Source: Tetraselmis striata
Taxonomy: Eukaryota; Chlorophyta; Chlorodendrophyceae; Chlorodendrales; Chlorodendraceae
Assembly (NCBI GenBank): GCA_006384855.1
Contig: VCJN01002438.1
Span: forward strand, 97,700 to 161,699
Direction of reading: 5' to 3'
Length of the DNA: 64,000 bases
A program made the translations under genes and the position numbers. The notes under the pieces were generated by a model, which saw only the letters and a list, made by a program, of their open reading frames with translations, was not told the origin of the DNA and ran no database searches. Position 1 is the stretch's first letter. Each line of letters begins with the position of its first letter. Positions 56,296 through 64,000 of this stretch are shown piece by piece.

Positions 56296-59200
56296 TTAAT
56301 TTGCAGTCGGCACACGTGCCGGGTATTTATGCATATGCTCCACAAATTCAGGTGACTTTACAAAGTCCAACCATTTGGGAGTAGCCATAAAATCCTGCAA
56401 TGCTATTGTCCTTTTAACATCAAACAAACGATGCCAAACAGGGGCAATAGACTCATCCGCAAAGTGAACAAGAAATTGCAACTGAGTACCACGTAAACCG
56501 GGCATGGAACCGATCTTAACGCTGGTAATCTTGTCAATCTCATACTCATCATCAGAGTCGTCACCGGTACCAACAACAAGAGGTACATGCGGGCGCAACG
56601 GCGCAGTGGGACAGGGTCTCAAGTTATTAACATGAAATACTGGGTGCAACTTAACACCAGCAGGTAATTTCAGTCGATAACTATGACCGCCAATTTTCTC
56701 TACAATAGAAAATGGGCCAAGCTGCTTGTCCATCAGCTTTTTGCAAGGCTGACCTTTGACCTTAAGCAGACGGGTATCCACAGATACTCTATCTCCAACA
56801 TTGAAGATAGGAGGATTGCGCTGTTGCCTAACACTAGGTCGAACAGTCAATTCATCTTTATGGACAGCCAACACTGACCGAACCAACTCGTGAATCTCCT
56901 TCATATCTTGGATACGTTGCTGAGCATCACGAGAGAATGCTATTGTTGGTCTCATACCAAACAATACATCCGGAGGCGTTTCAGGATTGAAACCATACAT
57001 AACCTCAAATGGTGCATGCTCAATGCCAAGTGCTTTGTTGGAATTATACGCAAATTCCATCAATGGTAACTGGTCTACCCAGTTTGAACCATCGAAACAA
57101 CAAAACGCACGAGCCAACTCAGTGACTATGGCATTAATGCGTTCGGTCAAACCATCTGTTTCAGGATGTTGGACATGTTCAATTTAGTGCCAAGTCTCCG
57201 CCACAGAGTTTGCCAGAATGCAGACAGGAACCGTGGATCTCTATCAGAGACGATCACACGAGGTATTCCATGCAGCCTGAATACTTCCTTCAGAAATAAT
57301 TCAGCTGCCTGTCCACCAGTCACGTTGACTGTGGTTGGAATAAAATGTGCTTGCCGGGACAGATGGCAACACACAACCAACATAGTATTATAACCATTAC
57401 TCTCAGGTAACTCGGTTATAAAATCCAAACCAACCGTATGCCATGGACGTGGCGGTACTGGTAAGGGCTGTGTTGGTGCAGGTGGCTGCGGACGTGCACG
57501 AACACGCCGGCACACCGAACATTGTTCACAATAGGTTTTCACGTCATGTCGTATGCGTGTCCACCAAAAACGGTCCAAGGCACGTGCCAAGGTGCTTGCA
57601 TAAGCACGGTGACCAACAGAATCATGTAGCTCATACAATATCTTATTGATGATGTCACGATTGGTTGGTATGCAAAGACGTCCATGTCTCCAAAAATAAC
57701 CATCGTGCTCTACCACATGACCGGACTGCTTCCACCCCCCCCATAAGGAGTAGAACGCGTCCTCTGCATATCCAGCCTTAATAAGGTGGAGAATATTGTC
57801 ATCAAGGCTAAGTGACGACGCACTTACAGCCGACAATACCGCAGTACATGGGCGATGTTCACTCACGAGTGATTCAGCCGCGTCCGGCACATCCCCGGTC
57901 CAATATAAGCCACCGAAACCAATCGGCTTAAAATCCGGTCTACGCGACAACGGATCGGCTTCATTCCACTTGCCCTTTCGGTATGCAAGAGATATGGACC
58001 CAACAAACGGCTGCAAGTCGCGTACATAGCGCACTTGTCGCCGGTTCAACCTTTCTGCCGGTTGCCTGAGCAGATGACGCAGGGTGTCATGATCTGAGAC
58101 AACAAGGAATCGACAGCACCCTTCAAGGTAACAACGCCAGTGCTTAATTGATTCACAGACAGCCAAAGCTTCCAAATCATAAGCACTGTAGGTATTACCA
58201 CGCTCAGCTGCATTCAGCTTTCGCGCCCAGTAACTCACTGGTTGAGGACCTCCTCCTTGGTCCTGCAGTAGCACTGCAGCAAGCCCTACGTTGGACGCAT
58301 CTGTCGCTACGGTGAACGTCGCATCCGCCCCCATGGAAGGAATGGAAAGACACGGAGCGGAAATCAGTCGCAGACGAAGGGTCTCAAAGGCTTCCTGACA
58401 CGCCGGTGACCAGTCAACATGAACTGGTTTAGACTTACGCAATAAGTCAGTCAATGGTGCAGTTAAATCACTGAAATGATGAATAATGCGGCAGTCTCAG
58501 CCGGATAGAGACTGCAAGGGACAAACAAAGGTGGTGTGCAGTGGTGGTGCAAAGGCGAGAGGCTACAGTGTTTTGAGAACACAACAATTGTTTAACACAA
58601 CGCTTACCACACGGCAGCATTATACAGTACATATACTCGTAGTCCCAGGTACACATTGTACTAAACACATGTACTAACTCGTAGTATATCGTACTCGTAT
58701 ATTGTCACACTACATTCCGCCCCCCCTGCGAGAATTCAATTCTCGACATCAGCGGGGTTCGAACTGGTGAACCTTACATCAGGATGCTGGCGCCTTGTAA
58801 CAATTGAGGCGGTATCAATCCGGCTCCGAAGCACAACGCTTACCACACGTACGGCAGCATTATACAGTACATATACTCTTAGTCCCAGGTACACATTGTA
58901 CTAGTACACACATGTACTAACTCGTAGTATATCGTACTCGTATAATTGTCACAATAAACTTAGAGTAGAAATTGCAAAATTGTACAAAACTTCTGACTTC
59001 ACTCTGAGTTTTAGGGACAGGCCAATCCCTAACTGCAGCCACTTTGGCCTCTGAAACTGACAACTTACCATCAGCGACGGTATACCCCAAATAATCCATA
59101 GATTGCATGCCAAAGAAACATTTCTTTAATTGCAACCTCAGATGATATTCATTCAGTTTCTCAAAAACTAAACGAAGGTGCTTTATGTGGTCATCATAAT

Positions 59201-60271
59201 TATCTGAATATATACTCATCCAGATATACAAACCACAAAGTCACGCAAAAAATGGTCTCAAGATGTCATTCATCATGCGCTGGAAAGTGGCTGGGGCATT
59301 GCAAAACCAAATGGCATTGCAGTCCACTCCATAGACCATCAGGTGTTTGAAACGCTGTCTTTGTGGATCCTCCTCTGCAATGGCAACCTGCCAATAACCT
59401 GATGCTAAATCCAGATGGGTATATAGCAACGGGCATTGCGGAGAGAATCCAACGTTTCATCAATTCGCGGCAAAGGATACATATCCTTTCGAGTGACCTC
59501 GTCCAGCCCACGAAAATCGACACACAACCGAAGGGATCCATCTGCCTTCTTAACAAAAAGAATAGGCGAACCAAACTCAGATTGACTAGGACGAACAAGT
59601 CCAGCGGCAATCGCATCTTTGAGTTGGCGATCCAATTCAGCACGTTCAGCGGGAGACAAATGATTAAGTCTTTGGCGTTTCATTTTGCCAGTTAACTCAA
59701 TTTTGTGATCCCATGGCCGATGGGATGAACAGGCGGCCTGTTGACTGGACGCAAAATTTCAGGAAACTCGTCATACAACAAATGACGAATAGCATCCTTT
59801 GCTCTGTGTCATAGCATTGTCTAAATGCAGGTCAGGATCATCCTTTAAACCGACATTTCAACGACATAGAATTCAGCTAAAGAATTATGCTTAGACGCAC
59901 GAGCAGTTTTGCGCATCAACTTTTGACCCTAGTGGAAGTAATCATGCTACTTGCAGGAGTACGACCCACTATTACAACAGGTACATGGGTTCCATCCATT
60001 AAAGTCATGATACGTTCCGTACCATACTTAATGGTAACTTGCGCTTCATCAAGCCAAGTTAAACCCAATACAATGTCGGAGACTTTGAGCTCACGCAGTA
60101 TATAAAAAACTCGATTCTCAAATACATGTCCTCCAACAGACAGAGACACAACAGTTGTATGGAACATGAGACACGTTGACCATTAGCCAAACGGACAGAT
60201 GTTCTGGCTTTCAACTGTTGTATCTGCAAGTTGTTTCTGCGCACAAAGTCCTCAGATGTAAAATCTAAAGA
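56296..60271 (-). pseudogene. gypsy pol, unit B
   Basis: RNase H and integrase are open from 58454 to about 57150. A 7-bp deletion near 57172, relative to units A and C, then removes the catalytic Glu context (GQHPETDG) and shifts frame. The integrase C-terminus and chromodomain-like tail remain open at 56296-57150. A 466-bp TRIM-like element splits pol at 58487-58952. RT pieces (58960-59231, 59241-59429, 59405-59683) and the protease remnant (59916-60271) are broken by further indels. Confidence 0.85.
58487..58952 (-). mobile_element. TRIM-like miniature LTR retroelement in unit B
   Basis: The insertion is flanked by AATAA (58482-58486 and 58953-58957), while unit C has the site once. On minus it has a truncated 5' LTR (about 58833-58952), an internal part of about 118 bp ending in a polypurine tract (AGGGGGGCGGAA), and a 3' LTR (58487-58714). 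The LTR starts TGTAGTGTGACAAT and ends GAGACTGCCGCA, almost the same ends as the surrounding gypsy LTR. No coding capacity. Confidence 0.75.
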
Positions 60272-60794
60272 TGCGACAGTCTCGGGTGCCTCACGCAGGT
60301 CAAGCAGACAAGGCTGTCGTAAACACAAAGAAGGCAGCAGAGAGAGAAAGAAACAATGGTTACAACGTTGTCACCACCCGCCGCTATTTATGCGTATGGC
60401 TAGCTCACAGCTAGCCACCACCAAGCGGCACGCGCACTGCTAAGCGCGTCACCGTGGAGAGTCGTGCCTCGAAGTGTCGAACAGGAGGTCGTCGCTTAGA
60501 GACCTCCGCACATGTAGTTGACACATCAGTTTATACACAAGTATACAACTGATGTTACAGAGGCAGGCATTATACTTGCCCGCTACGGGTACGCACATGC
60601 GTATTATCCCGTAACTACTACTGAACAGTGTACCGGTACCAGTAGGACTCGTCTCATGATTCATCATCCACCAGTACTCGTATTGTGGCGCGTGACACAC
60701 GCGCGCACACATACGATACAGCAGGTACTCGTACATGAATGATGCTACGATCATACAGTACCCGTACAGAGTATGCCATTATTGTCACACTACA
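60272..60794 (-). repeat. gypsy LTR C
   Basis: 523 bp, nearly identical to LTR B. Confidence 0.85.
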
Positions 60795-60840
60795 TCTCTC
60801 CCCCCTTGACAACAGTGTGAAATAGCATTCCACAGGCAGT

Positions 60841-63800
60841 TTAATTTGCAGTCGGCACACGTGCCGGGTATTTATGCATATGCTCCACAAATTCAGGTGA
60901 CTTTACAAAGTCCAACCATTTGGGAGTAGCCATAAAATCCTGCAATGCTATTGTCCTTTTAACATCAAACAAACGATGCCAAACAGGGGCAATAGACTCA
61001 TCCGCAAAGTGAACAAGAAATTGCAACTGAGTACCACGTAAACCGGGCATGGAACCGATCTTAACGCTGGTAATCTTGTCAATCTCATACTCATCATCAG
61101 AGTCGTCACCGGTACCAACAACAAGAGGTACATGCGGGCGCAACGGCGCAGTGGGACAGGGTCTCAAGTTATTAACATGAAATACTGGGTGCAACTTAAC
61201 ACCAGCAGGTAATTTCAGTCGATAACTATGACCGCCAATTTTCTCTACAATAGAAAATGGGCCAAGCTGCTTGTCCATCAGCTTTTTGCAAGGCTGACCT
61301 TTGACCTTAAGCAGACGGGTATCCACAGATACTCTATCTCCAACATTGAAGATAGGAGGATTGCGCTGTTGCCTAACACTAGGTCGAACAGTCAATTCAT
61401 CTTTATGGACAGCCAACACTGACCGAACCAACTCGTGAATCTCCTTCATATCTTGGATACGTTGCTGAGCATCACGAGAGAATGCTATTGTTGGTCTCAT
61501 ACCAAACAATACATCCGGAGGCGTTTCAGGATTGAAACCATACATAACCTCAAATGGTGCATGCTCAATGCCAAGTGCTTTGTTGGAATTATACGCAAAT
61601 TCCATCAATGGTAACTGGTCTACCCAGTTTGAACCATCGAAACAACAAAACGCACGAGCCAACTCAGTGACTATGGCATTAATGCGTTCGGTCAAACCAT
61701 CTGTTTCAGGATGTTGGCCACTAGACATGTTCAATTTAGTGCCAAGTCTCCGCCACAGAGTTTGCCAGAATGCAGACAGGAACCGTGGATCTCTATCAGA
61801 GACGATCACACGAGGTATTCCATGCAGCCTGAATACTTCCTTCAGAAATAATTCAGCTGCCTGTCCACCAGTCACGTTGACTGTGGTTGGAATAAAATGT
61901 GCTTGCCGGGACAGATGGCAACACACAACCAACATAGTATTATAACCATTACTCTCAGGTAACTCGGTTATAAAATCCAAACCAACCGTATGCCATGGAC
62001 GTGGCGGTACTGGTAAGGGCTGTGTTGGTGCAGGTGGCTGCGGACGTGCACGAACACGCCGGCACACCGAACATTGTTCACAATAGGTTTTCACGTCATG
62101 TCGTATGCGTGTCCACCAAAAACGGTCCAAGGCACGTGCCAAGGTGCTTGCATAAGCACGGTGACCAACAGAATCATGTAGCTCATACAATATCTTATTG
62201 ATGATGTCACGATTGGTTGGTATGCAAAGACGTCCATGTCTCCAAAAATAACCATCGTGCTCTACCACATGACCGGACTGCTTCCACCCCCCATAAGGAG
62301 TAGAACGCGTCCTCTGCATATCCAGCCTTAATAAGGTGGAGAATATTGTCATCAAGGCTAAGTGACGACGCACTTACAGCCGACAATACCGCAGTACATG
62401 GGCGATGTTCACTCACGAGTGATTCAGCCGCGTCCGGCACATCCCCGGTCCAATATAAGCCACCGAAACCAATCGGCTTAAAATCCGGTCTACGCGACAA
62501 CGGATCGGCTTCATTCCACTTGCCCTTTCGGTATGCAAGAGATATGGACCCAACAAACGGCTGCAAGTCGCGTACATAGCGCACTTGTCGCCGGTTCAAC
62601 CTTTCTGCCGGTTGCCTGAGCAGATGACGCAGGGTGTCATGATCTGAGACAACAAGGAATCGACAGCACCCTTCAAGGTAACAACGCCAGTGCTTAATTG
62701 ATTCACAGACAGCCAAAGCTTCCAAATCATAAGCACTGTAGGTATTACCACGCTCAGCTGCATTCAGCTTTCGCGCCCAGTAACTCACTGGTTGAGGACC
62801 TCCTCCTTGGTCCTGCAGTAGCACTGCAGCAAGCCCTACGTTGGACGCATCTGTCGCTACGGTGAACGTCGCATCCGCCCCCATGGAAGGAATGGAAAGA
62901 CACGGAGCGGAAATCAGTCGCAGACGAAGGGTCTCAAAGGCTTCCTGACACGCCGGTGACCAGTCAACATGAACTGGTTTAGACTTACGCAATAAGTCAG
63001 TCAATGGTGCAGTTAAATCACTGAAATGATGAATAAACTTAGAGTAGAAATTGCAGAATTGTACAAAACTTCTGACTTCACTCTGAGTTTTAGGGACAGG
63101 CCAATCCCTAACTGCAGCCACTTTGGCCTCTGAAACAGACAACTTACCATCAGCGACGGTATACCCCAAATAATCCATAGATTGCATGCCAAAGAAACAT
63201 TTCTTTAATTGCAACCTCAGATTATATTCATTCAGTTTCTCAAAAACTAAACGAAGGTGCTTTATGTGGTCATCATAATTATCTGAATATATACATATAT
63301 CATCCAGATACACCACCACAAAGTCACGCAAAAATGGTCTCAAGATGTCATTCATCATGCGCTGGAAAGTGGCTGGGGCATTGCACAAACCAAATGGCAT
63401 TGCAGTCCACTCCCATAGACCATCAGGTGTCTGAAACGCTGTCTTGTGGATGTCCTCCTCTGCAATGGCAACCTGCCAATAACCTGATGCTAAATCCAGA
63501 TGGGTATAGCAACGGGCATTGCGGAGAGAATCCAACGTTTCATCAATTCGCGGCAAAGGATACATATCCTTTCGAGTGACCTCGTTCAGCCCACGAAAAT
63601 CGACACACAACCGAAGGGATCCATCTGCCTTCTTAACAAAAAGAATAGGCGAACCAAACTCAGATTGACTAGGACGAACAAGTCCAGCGGCAATCGCATC
63701 TTTGAGTTGGCGATCCAATTCAGCACGTTCAGCGGGAGACAAACGATTAAGTCTTTGGCGTTTCATTTTGCCAGTTAACTCAATTTTGTGATCCCATGGC

Positions 63801-64000
63801 CGATATGTGACTGTTGACTGGAAATTTCAGGAAACTCGTCATACAACAAATGACGAATAGCATCCTTTTGCTCTGGTGTCATAGCATTGTCTAAATGCAG
63901 GTCAGGATCATCCTTTATAACCGACATTTCAACGACATAGAATTCAGCCAAAGAATTATGCTTAGACGCACGAGCAGTTTTGCGCATCAACTTTTGTACC
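60841..64000 (-). pseudogene. gypsy pol, unit C (best preserved, runs off window)
   Basis: The frame from 63766 is open through RT and RNase H to about 62290. RT shows FGSPILFVKKADGSLRLCVD, QTPDGLWEWTAMPFGLCNAP and the catalytic VVYLDDICIYS. RNase H shows FTVATDASNVGLAAVL, YSAYDLEALAVCESIKHW and FLVVSDHDTLRHLL. A C run near 62286-62292 has two fewer C than units A and B and shifts the frame. The second frame, up to 62373, carries the whole integrase with DDE residues and the chromodomain-like tail to the stop at 60841. The protease side (63775-64000) is partly deleted near 63800. Confidence 0.88.

Larger units (their letters stand above)
51292..64000 (-). mobile_element. head-to-tail array of three gag-less Ty3/gypsy units
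   Basis: Three near-identical units, each LTR, polypurine tract, then pol (minus strand): unit A 51292-55727, unit B 55728-60271, unit C from 60272 past the right edge. In both internal junctions the LTR end (GAGACTGTCGCA on minus) is joined directly to the same point inside the protease region. The segment that should hold a primer-binding site, gag and the protease start is missing. Pol encodes protease remnant, RT, RNase H, integrase and a chromodomain-like tail. High identity between the units implies recent duplication. Confidence 0.85.

Overview
This window looks like nuclear DNA of a flagellated, intron-rich, GC-rich eukaryote, most likely a green alga. The reasons are an axonemal-type dynein heavy chain, short GT-AG introns between GC-rich exons, a Ty1/copia element with TGTTGG termini, and Ty3/gypsy elements with a chromodomain-like tail. 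The species cannot be fixed from the sequence. Almost everything recognisable is on the minus strand.

Region 1 (1-21984, minus): one divergent axonemal dynein heavy chain gene. It starts at 21984 and runs off the left edge inside AAA6. Tail, linker, AAA1 to AAA6 and the coiled-coil stalk with its microtubule-binding domain follow in the expected order. AAA1 to AAA3 have intact P-loops. AAA4 has Arg where the P-loop Lys should be. Two acidic, low-complexity insertions are unusual.

Region 2 (23091-27373, minus): a degenerate 4.3-kb Ty1/copia retrotransposon with short LTRs, a polypurine tract, broken gag with a CCHC knuckle, and RT/RNase H remnants. Between gag and RT lies a reading frame that aligns by eye with cytosine-5 DNA methyltransferase motifs, but the catalytic Cys is lost. 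This is the most unusual coding signal in the window.

Region 3 (27374-32857): about 5.5 kb with no recognisable gene, only short low-confidence ORFs.

Region 4 (32858-42554, minus): a multi-exon kinesin gene. The motor and neck are kinesin-7/CENP-E-like. In front of the motor lie two tandem WW modules in a setting that resembles CEP164. A long coiled-coil and low-complexity tail follows.

Region 5 (42555-51291): repeat-rich DNA. It holds poly-C/GTTCACTATATCGGTA modules, a MITE-like inverted repeat, a 671-674 bp tandem repeat carrying a short Lys/Pro/Ala-rich ORF, and a 1.7-kb long-inverted-repeat element bounded by 5-bp duplications. A 178-bp insertion with a 9-bp duplication sits in one of its arms.

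Region 6 (51292-64000, minus): three head-to-tail, gag-less Ty3/gypsy units separated by about 525-bp LTRs. Two of them carry a TRIM-like miniature LTR element whose ends match the gypsy LTR. All three pol genes have frame breaks.

Across the whole window, homopolymer G or C tracts of 15 to 35 bases are strikingly common in introns and intergenic DNA.
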